This document shows positions 34,830 to 43,279 of a stretch of DNA of 64,000 nt, one piece after another. Under the pieces are notes generated by a model. That model made no database searches, was not told the origin of the DNA, and saw nothing but the letters and a program-made list of their open reading frames with translations. Each line of letters starts with the position of its first letter. Within the stretch, counting starts at the first letter, position 1. A program made the translations under genes and the position numbers. The stretch comes from Clostridium sp. UBA701 (GTDB lineage Bacteria; Bacillota; Clostridia; Clostridiales; Clostridiaceae), in the NCBI GenBank assembly GCA_002298125.1, contig DBMJ01000022.1, positions 1,188 to 65,187 on the forward strand, given 5' to 3'.

Positions 34830-35810
34830 ATGAAAAAATTCATTTGTATTAGATATTTGTTGATATTTGTTGCTGTTGTTGTCTTAGGTACGACCTCCTA
34901 CCTTATTTATAAGCATAGTTTTCCTAATGATAAAAAGCATGCTTATGATAATGCACTCCTCAGTCTTTCTGAAACCTCTGAGATAGACCGACAAAAAGCT
35001 GATGCAGAAAATCAAAAGCAAGCAGAAGAAGCGAAAAAGGCGGAGGAGCTTAAGAGACAAGAGGAGGCAAGGAAGGCCGAGGAGCTAAAAAAACAGGAGG
35101 AGGCTAAAAAAGCTCAGGAGGTTAAAAAGCTGGAGGAGTCCAAAAAACCGCAGCCTGAAAAACAACCTGAAACCCCAGCACAAAAATCCCTTATTGAAGC
35201 CTTAGCTCCTCGTTTGGGAATTAGCAGACAAGCTATGATAGTTATAGGCAGCAGCACCTCTAGCGTTAATACCACCTTTGAGGTCTATGAAAAGGATGAA
35301 AATGGTGTGTGGAATAAAAAATGGACTTTTCCCTCTGTTATAGGCTATAACGGTATGAGTACTAAGCATGTAGAGGGTGATGGTACCTCTCCTATGGGTA
35401 TTCATAATTTCCTCTTTATGTTTGGAAGCGCTGAAAATCCAGGGGTAAAGATGGAATATAGAAAGACAAGACCTGGAGATTACTGGATTTCAGATGTGCA
35501 TTCTCCTCACTATAATGAGTGGGTCCATTATGATGGAGACCGCAGCGATTTAGGAAACCCTAAGGATATTGAAGACCTCTATGCCATAAAGTCCTATAAA
35601 TATGCTGCAGCTTTAGATTATAATTATGGTGGAAAAAGAGTAATAGGTAAAGGCTCTGCAATATTTCTTCATATTAGAGGAGGCAGTAGCACGGCAGGCT
35701 GTGTTGCTCTTTCTGAAGATAATCTGCTTAAGGTCTTAAAATGGATGGATCCAGCAAAGAGCCCTAAAATAGTCATAGGAACTGAAGCCTACCTTAGAAG
35801 CTTAAAATGA
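34830..35810 (+). CDS. L,D-transpeptidase (YkuD domain) with coiled-coil stalk
   Basis: The 326-residue protein is membrane-anchored (residues about 7-27) and acts outside. A Lys/Glu/Ala-rich stretch from about 50 to 115 (repeats like AEELKKQEEAKKAQE) forms a stalk. The YkuD catalytic domain follows with FLHIRGGSSTAGCVAL, where His281 and Cys291 are the catalytic pair. The reaction makes or edits 3-3 peptidoglycan crosslinks. The Gly-rich and STAGC form is that of a common Firmicute subgroup. AAGGAG precedes the ATG. It stands alone before the T-box leader. Confidence 0.88.
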   Translation: MKKFICIRYLLIFVAVVVLGTTSYLIYKHSFPNDKKHAYDNALLSLSETSEIDRQKADAENQKQAEEAKKAEELKRQEEARKAEELKKQEEAKKAQEVKKLEESKKPQPEKQPETPAQKSLIEALAPRLGISRQAMIVIGSSTSSVNTTFEVYEKDENGVWNKKWTFPSVIGYNGMSTKHVEGDGTSPMGIHNFLFMFGSAENPGVKMEYRKTRPGDYWISDVHSPHYNEWVHYDGDRSDLGNPKDIEDLYAIKSYKYAAALDYNYGGKRVIGKGSAIFLHIRGGSSTAGCVALSEDNLLKVLKWMDPAKSPKIVIGTEAYLRSLK

Positions 35811-35842
35811 TATATGAAATTCCAAGCCTAATTTACTCTGCA

Positions 35843-35871
35843 TTGACAAGAAGATTATTTTTAGGTAATAT
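35843..35871 (+). promoter_or_regulatory. Promoter of the T-box leader
   Basis: A perfect TTGACA (35843-35848) is followed 17 bases later by TAATAT (35866-35871); TATAAT overlaps at 35869-35874. Transcription should start near 35880. Confidence 0.75.
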
Positions 35872-35879
35872 AATTACAA

Positions 35880-36170
35880 GATAGAAACCATGATGAGAAG
35901 AGTAGATTAATTTTTCTTTTACAGAGAACTCCAGCTGCTGAGAAGGAGTATAGAAACTTTTATCGAAAAAGGTCTCTGAGTTTCACGCCGAGCCTTATAT
36001 TAGGGGTAGGTTGTGCCGGGAGCTCCCGTTATAGAGCTAGAGTATAAGCTTTTGAAGCCGTACTTGAAGAGGTTTGTATGGTGACATATAAACAAACTGG
36101 GGTGGTACCACGAAGTTACATAACTCTCGTCCCCAAGGCCAAAGGTCTTGGGAGGTGAGGGTTTATTATT
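35880..36170 (+). ncRNA. T-box leader riboswitch, lysine type
   Basis: A tRNA-sensing leader in front of a lysyl-tRNA synthetase gene. The T-box itself is TGGTACCACG at 36103-36112 within GGGGTGGTACCACGAAG. Stem I starts with the AGTA-type bulge (GAAGAGTAG near 35898). A GAA then AAA (35965-35970) near the end of stem I is the likely specifier, giving lysine codon AAA. The terminator is strong: AACTCTC (36122-36128) with GAGGGTT (36157-36163) around CCCAAGGCC-AAA-GGTCTTGGG, then TATTATTTT. Uncharged tRNA-Lys would stabilise the antiterminator and turn on the gene. The specifier assignment is tentative; the T-box call itself is solid. Confidence 0.92.
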
Positions 36171-36227
36171 TTGTCCTTTAATAATCTGTGGAATAAAAAC
36201 TATAATAATTAAAAAGGTGGTATCAAA

Positions 36228-37748
36228 ATGTATAGAGCTTATACTAAATTGGATAATTTAAGGCCTATAATGACAGACGCTAATGAATTTGTAGTAGAGA
36301 GAATAAAGAAATTAAACAGTTTAATGGAGAGAGGTATAAATCCCTATCCCTACTCCTATGAGAATATAACCCATACGAGCTATATAGTAAATAACTTTGA
36401 AAATATATCAGAAGACATGGAGTTTACAGTTGCAGGAAGAGTTATGCTGCTTAGGAGAATGGGTAAGGCTACCTTCTTAAACCTAAGAGATCAACAGGGG
36501 AACATCCAAGTTTATATAAGCAAATCCATTGTGGGTGAAGATACCTACGAGATGGTTAAGCTTATGGATAGTGGAGATATTATCGGTGTTCAGGGTGCTG
36601 TATTCAAGACACAGACAGGAGAAATAACCATTAAAGCCCGTTCACTACTCATGCTTTCAAAATCTATTCGTCCCCTTCCTGAGAAATATCATGGAATACA
36701 GGATATGGACTTAAGACAGCGTCATCGTTCCCTGGATATGATTATGAATGAGGATGTGAAGGAGCGGTTTATTAAACGCTCTAAAGCAATGGCAGCTATA
36801 AGAGAATTTATGAGCAGCAAGGAATTTGTGGAAATGGAGACCCCTATACTAGATACTAAATATGGTGGAGGTGAGGCAAAACCCTTTGTAACAAAAGTAA
36901 ATGCCTTAGATTCTGAAGTGTTTATGAACGTCTCTCCTGAGCTATATTTGAAAAGGCTTATGGTAGGCGGCATAGAACGAGTTTATACCATGGGACGCTC
37001 CTTTAGAAATGAAGGCATAGACAGAACTCATTATCCTGAGTTTACTCTCTTTGAATGCTACATGGCCTATGCAGATTATAACGACATGATGGTACTTATG
37101 GAAAACCTCTATGAATTCGTGTTCAATAAGATAAATGGCTCCACCGTTATTAATTATGATGGTAGAGAAATTGACTTTAAGGCTCCCTGGAAAAGACAGA
37201 GGATGTGCGATCTGGTAAAGGATGAAACAAAGCTTAACGTTGAATTTATGAGTGCTCAGGATATTAAAGCTGACGTACTTAGTAGTGCACTTCTTAGTGA
37301 TGAAATCAAAGATGGCTTTGATATAGAAAATGCCACCAAGGGTGATCTCATTTTAGCTCTATTTGACAAATTCTGTGCAGAAAAGCTTATAGAGCCAACC
37401 TTTGTAATTGATTTTCCCATAGAATCCTCCCCACTATGCAAGGTACATAGGAGTAATCCTGAGCTTATAGAAAGGTTTGAGCCCTATGCCAACGGAGTGG
37501 AGCTTGGAAATGCTTATTCAGAGCTAAATGATGCACTAAGACAGAGAGTACTACTTCACGAGCAAGCCAGCAAGTTAAGGGCTGGTCTTGAAACTGCAAG
37601 TCCCATGGATGAAGAATTTGCTGTGGCTATTGATACAGGTATGCCACCTGCAGGAGGGCTTGGAATAGGTATTGATAGAATGATAATGTTCCTCACAAAC
37701 TCCTATTCCATCCGTGATGTCATAGCTTTCCCATTGGTGAAGAGGTAA
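36228..37748 (+). CDS. lysS: Lysyl-tRNA synthetase, class II, divergent T-box-controlled copy
   Basis: The 506-residue protein has an N-terminal OB-fold anticodon-binding domain and a class II catalytic domain. Motif 2 is FRNEGIDRTHYPEFTLFE (from Phe259), and motif 3 is GLGIGIDRMIMFLTNS. The normal HNPEF of motif 2 is HYPEF here (Tyr269), and the usual THHNALDMDLYLRIAPE is replaced by TKVNALDSEVFMNVSPE. These changes suggest a paralogue that departs from the housekeeping LysS. AAGGTGG precedes the ATG. Control by a lysine T-box agrees with its substrate. Whether a second LysRS exists elsewhere in the genome cannot be seen. Confidence 0.88.
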   Translation: MYRAYTKLDNLRPIMTDANEFVVERIKKLNSLMERGINPYPYSYENITHTSYIVNNFENISEDMEFTVAGRVMLLRRMGKATFLNLRDQQGNIQVYISKSIVGEDTYEMVKLMDSGDIIGVQGAVFKTQTGEITIKARSLLMLSKSIRPLPEKYHGIQDMDLRQRHRSLDMIMNEDVKERFIKRSKAMAAIREFMSSKEFVEMETPILDTKYGGGEAKPFVTKVNALDSEVFMNVSPELYLKRLMVGGIERVYTMGRSFRNEGIDRTHYPEFTLFECYMAYADYNDMMVLMENLYEFVFNKINGSTVINYDGREIDFKAPWKRQRMCDLVKDETKLNVEFMSAQDIKADVLSSALLSDEIKDGFDIENATKGDLILALFDKFCAEKLIEPTFVIDFPIESSPLCKVHRSNPELIERFEPYANGVELGNAYSELNDALRQRVLLHEQASKLRAGLETASPMDEEFAVAIDTGMPPAGGLGIGIDRMIMFLTNSYSIRDVIAFPLVKR

Positions 37749-37759
37749 TATGAAGTGAA

Positions 37760-37799
37760 CTAATGTATAGGTGGGTTTTCTACTCCACCTATATATTAG
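37760..37799. terminator. Hairpin terminator between convergent genes
   Basis: A 15-bp stem (37760-37774 with 37785-37799) with one G-T pair and a 10-base loop lies right behind lysS and ahead of the M20 gene stop. There is no long T-tract on either side, so strength is uncertain. Confidence 0.7.
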
Positions 37800-37826
37800 C
37801 CCAATTTATCCAAGGTGTTCCTTTTC

Positions 37827-39269
37827 TTAACATTCTTTCATCATTTCTCTATAGAACTCTAATACCCTCTCTATGTTTTCCAAGCTTATTTTTTCATTAG
37901 TACCGTGCATAGAGCTTATATCCTTGTTGTGTATTTGATAGGGTGAAAATCGGTATATGCAGTTACATAGCTCCTCATATTTCCTTGCATCTGTTCCTGC
38001 TAGAACTATATAGGGACATACTATTGAGCCCTTAAAAACCCGACCTATTTTACTAGCAATAAGTTTAAACCCATAGGAGTTTGTAGGTGATATATTTGAA
38101 GGATCCTCCAGCCTTAAAGCTTCTAATGATATTTTAGGACCAACAATTTTTCTAATATGGTCTAAAAGTTCCTGAGAGCTTTCCCAGGGTGCTATTCTAA
38201 AGTTTAGTACTGCACTAGCCTTCTGTGGAAGTATATTGGCAGCATTGCTTCCCTCAGCCATAGTTGCAGCAGTGGTGGTTCTTAGCAAGGCATTCCCTGA
38301 AAGTGAAGAAGAGAAAAATTTTTTAAATAGAGGTGCAAAGAGCCATAGGTTGGCTATTATAATTCTATTGCCAAAGCTCATATGAGGCCCCAAAAACTTC
38401 AACATCTCTTTAATAGGTGACCCAATTCTAGTCTTTAACTGATGTGCTTCAAGCTTTGTAATAGCGCTTGCTATTTCCCCTAGGGCTGTATGTTTTGGAG
38501 GCATGGAGGAGTGCCCTCCACTACTTGCTGCAGTTAATTTTATATTTGCATAGCCCTTCTCCGCAATGCCTATTACTGCAATTGGAGCCTCAATCCCTTT
38601 CATGGCTCCTTCTGTTACGCAGCCACCTTCATCCAGCACGTACTCAAATTTAATTCCTCTTTCCTTAAGTAAAGCTGCTATGGCTGTGGCTCCTTGTTTT
38701 CCGCCAACCTCTTCATCATGACCGAAGGCAATATAGATATCCCTCTTAGGAGTATAACCCTCCTCCAATAGCTGTTCTACAGTTTCAAGTATGCCAATAA
38801 CTTGAATTTTAATATCCAGGGCTCCCCTTCCCCATAGGTAGTCATCCTTCACCATCCCACTAAAAGCATCAAAATCCCAATCTCCCTCAGTACCCTTCTC
38901 CACTGGGACTACATCCATGTGAGCTGTATAAAGTACAGGCAGAAGTTCCTCTTCTCTTCCCTTCCACCTAAATAGAATACTGTAGTTATTAACTAATTCC
39001 CACTGAAGCTTTGAAAATACCTTTGGATAGCTCTCCTTAAGGAAGTCAATTAGCTCTTTAAATTTATTCCAATCTGTTTCATTATAATCAGTGTTAGATA
39101 TGGTCTTAATTTTTATCGCTTGAGCTAAATTATTTACTGCCCTACTTATGGATATTTTCTCTGACTCTTTCACAGTGATATCTATTTTCTCTGGGGCAAA
39201 TCTCATTGTCCTAACAATTATAACTATAGTTATTAGTAGAATTATCATTAAAAATAGTAAATATGGCAT
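37827..39269 (-). CDS. M20 family metallopeptidase, membrane-anchored
   Basis: The 480-residue protein has an N-terminal membrane anchor (PYLLFLMIILLITIVIIV) and an M20 zinc peptidase domain like carboxypeptidase S/PM20D1. Zinc ligands and catalytic residues are in AHMDVVP (His near residue 117), GRGALDIK (Asp), FGHDEEVGG (Glu-Glu), and a C-terminal His region. The lid domain contains SSGGHSSMPPKHTALGE. It would release amino acids from peptides or N-acyl amino acids. The start at 39269 is chosen because GGAAGTG lies six bases upstream. It is the last gene of an operon with two membrane proteins. Confidence 0.85.
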   Translation of the reverse strand: MPYLLFLMIILLITIVIIVRTMRFAPEKIDITVKESEKISISRAVNNLAQAIKIKTISNTDYNETDWNKFKELIDFLKESYPKVFSKLQWELVNNYSILFRWKGREEELLPVLYTAHMDVVPVEKGTEGDWDFDAFSGMVKDDYLWGRGALDIKIQVIGILETVEQLLEEGYTPKRDIYIAFGHDEEVGGKQGATAIAALLKERGIKFEYVLDEGGCVTEGAMKGIEAPIAVIGIAEKGYANIKLTAASSGGHSSMPPKHTALGEIASAITKLEAHQLKTRIGSPIKEMLKFLGPHMSFGNRIIIANLWLFAPLFKKFFSSSLSGNALLRTTTAATMAEGSNAANILPQKASAVLNFRIAPWESSQELLDHIRKIVGPKISLEALRLEDPSNISPTNSYGFKLIASKIGRVFKGSIVCPYIVLAGTDARKYEELCNCIYRFSPYQIHNKDISSMHGTNEKISLENIERVLEFYREMMKEC

Positions 39270-39298
39270 TTTAAACACTTCCATTTCTAATTGTAATG

Positions 39299-39964
39299 TT
39301 ATACCCAGCCCTTATTGTACATCAGCCTAGCTGTAGCAATAGATATACCCCCGCATACAGGAATGAGCACTGCAATTGGAACTGCCACAAAAGCAGACAC
39401 CGTAATGGCAACTATTAACGGCACTATAGCAAGCTTCCACTGCTTAGATATCCAGTATATCCCTAGTCCTCCAAAAAGGGCAGGCAAAACATTCTGAAAA
39501 GCCGGTGCCAATACTGGTGAGCTTAATATTGGTTTCAATGGTACTATGGCGATTACCCCTATTATTATTACCACCTCCGTAACCAGTGTGGAAGCAGCTA
39601 TAGATATGGTAGATATTACATCTCCTTCCTTGGTAGAAGGCTTTACTCCAGCAGCTTCCATACACATAGATGCGCAGGGTATCTTAAGATTTGTAAGATT
39701 TCCACTTACGAAAGCCAGATAGGAACCCCCAGTGCCAAGCATTGGACAATATGTCAGCACCTCTGAAAGACATATTGGAATTTCAATCATCCAAATTGAA
39801 AGTATTCCTGAAAACAAATTCTTAAGTGGTGGAAATAGGTTATACTTAAGACATATGACAGAGGGTACTGCAAACATTAGTGCAAGAGCAAGTAACCCTG
39901 TTATTCTACCTAACCGATGTATCCTTTCATCATATTCATCTATCCTTATTAACTTGTTACTCAT
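39299..39964 (-). CDS. Polytopic membrane protein of unknown function
   Basis: The 221-residue protein has about six membrane segments after a charged start that contains DEYDERIHRLGR. Gly-rich turns such as PMLGTGGSYLAFVSGNLTNL lie between helices and look like substrate-passage loops. I do not recognise a named function. GGGGGTG precedes the ATG. The gene lies 11 bases behind the DUF5058-like gene and 29 bases ahead of the M20 gene, so the three are one operon. The paired membrane proteins probably form a heteromeric transporter, perhaps for the amino acids or peptides that the peptidase handles. Confidence 0.7.
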   Translation of the reverse strand: MSNKLIRIDEYDERIHRLGRITGLLALALMFAVPSVICLKYNLFPPLKNLFSGILSIWMIEIPICLSEVLTYCPMLGTGGSYLAFVSGNLTNLKIPCASMCMEAAGVKPSTKEGDVISTISIAASTLVTEVVIIIGVIAIVPLKPILSSPVLAPAFQNVLPALFGGLGIYWISKQWKLAIVPLIVAITVSAFVAVPIAVLIPVCGGISIATARLMYNKGWV

Positions 39965-39975
39965 ATAAACACCCC

Positions 39976-40686
39976 CTATATATTTGAAAATAAAATTGCT
40001 AAGGCCATAGCCCCAATCATACTGATGGATAGGGCAAAATTATTAAGCCATTGTGCCTTAAACTTCTTAATTAATAACCCCATTAAAGCCATTATGGCTG
40101 CGCTTGCAAGAAGGGTATATAGAGCTACCCCACCTTTAACCACTGGGTCTCCAATAAATACACAGAGCATGCCAAAATATAGAGCTGATATCATTATTTC
40201 AAGCCATTTGGAATCCTTTTTTCTCATATTGTTCATGCCCTTTTGAAGCTTTTTTAGAAATAAAATAGTTAATACCAAGGACCAAATTATACCGAAAGTC
40301 ATTACCCACATGGAGTTTGCAAAAACCTTATCCGTATATCCGGATGCCCCTAGGCCAGAAACTCCCATGCTTTTTGCACCAATATCTGCCGCCATTAGCT
40401 CATAGGGAGCTGAGCCTATAACTGATAGCCTTAACCAAGGGAATGGTATTCCTAGTACTGGTATCATTGCCATTAGAGACAGTATTATCGGTAACGAGGG
40501 CACTATGGAAAAAATTACACTGGATTTAATAGCATTGTTCAGCTTCTCTCTGCTCATGCCTATACGAAGACCTTCCCTATAAGCCTTTACTAGAAAGAAG
40601 GCAGCTTGTAGCATTACAAAGAGTATAACTATAATGACCATAACAAAAAGTGAGCTGCTGTTTGCGATATTAAGATAAGAACTCAT
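39976..40686 (-). CDS. DUF5058-like membrane protein
   Basis: The 236-residue protein has about seven membrane segments and resembles the DUF5058 family. The distinctive FSIVPSLPIILSLMAMIPVL and PWLRLSVIGSAPYELMAA stretches are very hydrophobic with buried Pro, Ser and Glu residues, as in a transporter core. Function is unknown. The ATG at 40686 follows GGGGGGATATTG. It is first in the operon with a second membrane protein and the M20 peptidase. The family name is from memory of its conserved blocks and needs a profile match. Confidence 0.7.
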   Translation of the reverse strand: MSSYLNIANSSSLFVMVIIVILFVMLQAAFFLVKAYREGLRIGMSREKLNNAIKSSVIFSIVPSLPIILSLMAMIPVLGIPFPWLRLSVIGSAPYELMAADIGAKSMGVSGLGASGYTDKVFANSMWVMTFGIIWSLVLTILFLKKLQKGMNNMRKKDSKWLEIMISALYFGMLCVFIGDPVVKGGVALYTLLASAAIMALMGLLIKKFKAQWLNNFALSISMIGAMALAILFSNI

Positions 40687-40802
40687 CAATATCCCCCCAA
40701 ATTTTATATTCGCACTAGACTTTTATGTTCTCATTACTATAATTATACATAGACCTTCCAAAACCTTCTTTATCATGTAAAAATATTCAGAATATTTCCC
40801 AG

Positions 40803-40842
40803 GAAAAAATGGTGTATATTGCCCAATGAGCATATACACCAT
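40803..40842 (-). terminator. Intrinsic terminator of the LCP gene
   Basis: On the - strand, an 11-bp perfect stem (40832-40842 with 40809-40819) is followed by TTTTTT. It lies 65 bases behind the LCP stop. Confidence 0.88.
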
Positions 40843-40906
40843 CTCTTTACTTAATAATATGAAATTTATCCCTCAACCTTAGTTTTTTCAAACATTAGTG
40901 CCTTGT

Positions 40907-42004
40907 TTAGAACTTAGGTTCCTTTGGTACTGGTTTTATATCCTTATAGATATAGTCATAAATTTGTTCTCTAGTAGCACTTTCATCATATTCTAAATAC
41001 CATGCGCCCTTAGTGTTTGGCCAACAATAACCATCAAGAGGGAAACGTTCCTGTTCTATTGTCATTCCTCCTGTGGTTAACATCTTTGTACCTAAGGAAA
41101 TAGCTTCTGTAGGTGTAAAGCTAGTATTTACAAAGGGTAAAAGCTTATTGGCTATAGCTGGAGCCTTAGCAGGAGTAGTTTTCATCAGTTTGTTGATAAG
41201 GCTTGTTAGTACCTTTCTCTGTCTTTCTGTTCTATCGAAGTCTCCATTTCCTAAATATCTTATTCTACAATAAGCAGTAGCTTGGGGACCATTTAGAGTT
41301 TGCATACCTGGAGAAGTAACAGTATATACCTTGCCCTTACCATCCATATCAACAAGACTCTGCTGATACCCATTTATATATTGAATTTCATTGCTCTTTA
41401 CGTCTATGTCCACTCCACCTAAAGCATCAATGATTTGCTCTAAATCCTCAAATCTAACTGCAGCAAACTCCTTTACATTAAGTCCAAAGTTCTGATTGAT
41501 AGTCTTTAGGGTAAGCTGTGGTCCCCCTATTTCGTAAGCATGGTTTAACTTATCTCTTCCGTCTCGTCCAGGGATTACCACATGAGAATCTCTCATTATA
41601 GAGGTGAGTTTAATCTTTTTTCTGTTAAAATCAATACTTACTACCATAGTAGCATCAGATCGGCCTACGTCTGTCTTATCTGCTCTATCTATGCCCAAAA
41701 AAGCTATACTTACAATGTCCCCTGAATCCTTTGTGTCCTTAAGCTTGTTTAAAATATTTTCATCAATGCCCAAGTCCTCATTATTACTAGAAAGCTTTGT
41801 ATGCTGCATTTTGTTTAAAATTGAGTAACCATATCCTGTTGCTACCCCAACAATGACCAAAAGCACTGCCAACACAATGAGCAACACCTTTTTTCCGGTG
41901 CTCATTTTTTTCTTCTTCCTTCTCTTTTGTTTTATATCGTTTCCCATGTTATTGCTTATGTTTTCATTATTCATATTTTCATTATTCATATTTTCTTTAC
42001 TCAT
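40907..42004 (-). CDS. LytR-CpsA-Psr (LCP) family protein
   Basis: The 365-residue protein attaches anionic glycopolymers such as teichoic or capsular chains to peptidoglycan outside the membrane. It has a cytosolic N-terminus with a tandem MNNEN repeat and a Lys/Arg-rich stretch, one membrane segment (about residues 39-60), and the LCP domain with AFLGIDRADKTDVGRSDATM, KLTSIMRDSHV, KLNHAYEIGG and CRIRYLGNGDFDRTERQR. The Arg and Asp residues in these blocks bind the lipid diphosphate and magnesium. A 15-bp DNA repeat at the gene start encodes the MNNEN units. The gene is monocistronic. Confidence 0.92.
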   Translation of the reverse strand: MSKENMNNENMNNENISNNMGNDIKQKRRKKKKMSTGKKVLLIVLAVLLVIVGVATGYGYSILNKMQHTKLSSNNEDLGIDENILNKLKDTKDSGDIVSIAFLGIDRADKTDVGRSDATMVVSIDFNRKKIKLTSIMRDSHVVIPGRDGRDKLNHAYEIGGPQLTLKTINQNFGLNVKEFAAVRFEDLEQIIDALGGVDIDVKSNEIQYINGYQQSLVDMDGKGKVYTVTSPGMQTLNGPQATAYCRIRYLGNGDFDRTERQRKVLTSLINKLMKTTPAKAPAIANKLLPFVNTSFTPTEAISLGTKMLTTGGMTIEQERFPLDGYCWPNTKGAWYLEYDESATREQIYDYIYKDIKPVPKEPKF

Positions 42005-42123
42005 ATTACTATCCTCACTTTACAATAAGTAAAATATTATTCAAACATCTCTTTATTATACTCCTAAAAACAAAAAAAACAATTAAATTTTGATAACAAT
42101 TATTAACAATAATTATATTTATA

Positions 42124-42163
42124 CTTATATACTATTTCTATGTTTATATACTATTTCTATCCT
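42124..42163. repeat. 20-bp tandem repeat, two copies
   Basis: TTATATACTATTTCTATG-type units occur twice head to tail with a partial third copy, in the AT-rich gap between the LCP gene and the flavodoxin gene. Confidence 0.7.
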
Positions 42164-42257
42164 TATATGCTCAGTACCTTATTGTTTAATTAAAACTCAA
42201 ACTGTGTATAATGTAACTAATTAGACTTTAATAGTATGTACTTTAGGGAGGATTTTA

Positions 42258-42758
42258 ATGGACACAAAAAGAGTTTTAGTAGTTTATTATTCCCGTACAG
42301 GCTTTACAAAAAAAGCTGTGCTTGATGTTGCTAAGTATTTTAACTGTGATATTGAATCCCTTATAGACAAAACATCCCGTAAGGGCTTTTGGGGATATAT
42401 TAAGGCGGCTTTCTGTGCTGTAACAAAAAAGGATACTAACTTGGAAGACATTAAATACAATCCAAAAAACTACGAAATAGTTATTCTTGCTACTCCAGTT
42501 TGGGTTTCTTCTCTCAGCTGTGCTCTAAAAACTTATATAAAGGAATATGGTAAGGAGATAAAACGAGCAGCACTTCTTACCACCTCTGGCTCTTCAGGAA
42601 ATAGGGTTCAGACTATGCAAGCAGAAGAGCTGCTTAATAAACCTCTTGTAGCCTCTGAATTTGTATGTCAAAGGGAATTTAGAGATGAGACTTGGCCTGA
42701 AAAGACAAAAGCTTTTTCAGAATGTATAAAAGATAAGCTTTCTAACCTGTATTTATAA
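42258..42758 (+). CDS. Flavodoxin-like protein
   Basis: The 166-residue protein has a flavodoxin fold. LVVYYSRTGFTKKAVLDVA gives the FMN phosphate loop (SRTGFTK), and VILATPVWVSSLSCALKTYI supplies the second FMN-contacting loop with Trp. It is a soluble redox protein of the YwqN/flavodoxin-like group. GGGAGG precedes the ATG. It is monocistronic; the gap behind it is a 521-base region occupied by tandem repeats. The redox partner is not known. Confidence 0.88.
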   Translation: MDTKRVLVVYYSRTGFTKKAVLDVAKYFNCDIESLIDKTSRKGFWGYIKAAFCAVTKKDTNLEDIKYNPKNYEIVILATPVWVSSLSCALKTYIKEYGKEIKRAALLTTSGSSGNRVQTMQAEELLNKPLVASEFVCQREFRDETWPEKTKAFSECIKDKLSNLYL

Positions 42759-42843
42759 TTATTTTAGAGCAGAATTTTTACTTGAAGTAATATTTTAAAT
42801 TTAAGATAATGATATTAATCTAAGGTAATTATTCAGTATAAAA

Positions 42844-43023
42844 TTATTCTTTGGTTTAAATCTATTATTTGGTTTACAGTTATTATTTAGCCTACAGTTA
42901 TTATTTAGCCTACAGTTATTATTTAGCCTAAAGTTATTATTCAGCTTAATGTTGTTATTCAGCTTAATGTTGTTATTTTATTTAAAGTTATTAATTGGTT
43001 TAAAGTTATTATTTGGTTCAAAG
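42844..43023. repeat. 18-bp tandem repeat array, ten units
   Basis: Ten head-to-tail units of exactly 18 bp run from 42844 to 43023; the clearest copies are TTATTATTTAGCCTACAG at 42880 and 42898. Units differ by a few bases. The array dominates the 521-base gap between the flavodoxin and the glycosyltransferase; no gene is visible there. Confidence 0.9.
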
Positions 43024-43279
43024 TAATCGTTTTTTGACTGTATTATTACTTTAAAAAATGCAATTAATCTTACTAACTACTTTATTTATGTAATTTATCT
43101 TTTAGAAAAAAATAAGCAATTATTAAGAATTAATTACTATAATAATACTAAATTTATAGTATAATAGCCTTAGACTAAATATTTACATTATTTAATAATT
43201 CATTTATCTATCCTATATGTCAGGTATATTTAATTACATTACAAAAATCTGCTAAATACTTGTATTTGAAGGTGAAGCT

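Noticed and set aside
42844..43023. Tandem array as a CRISPR
   Set aside because: Units are contiguous and degenerate with no spacers, and no cas gene is present.
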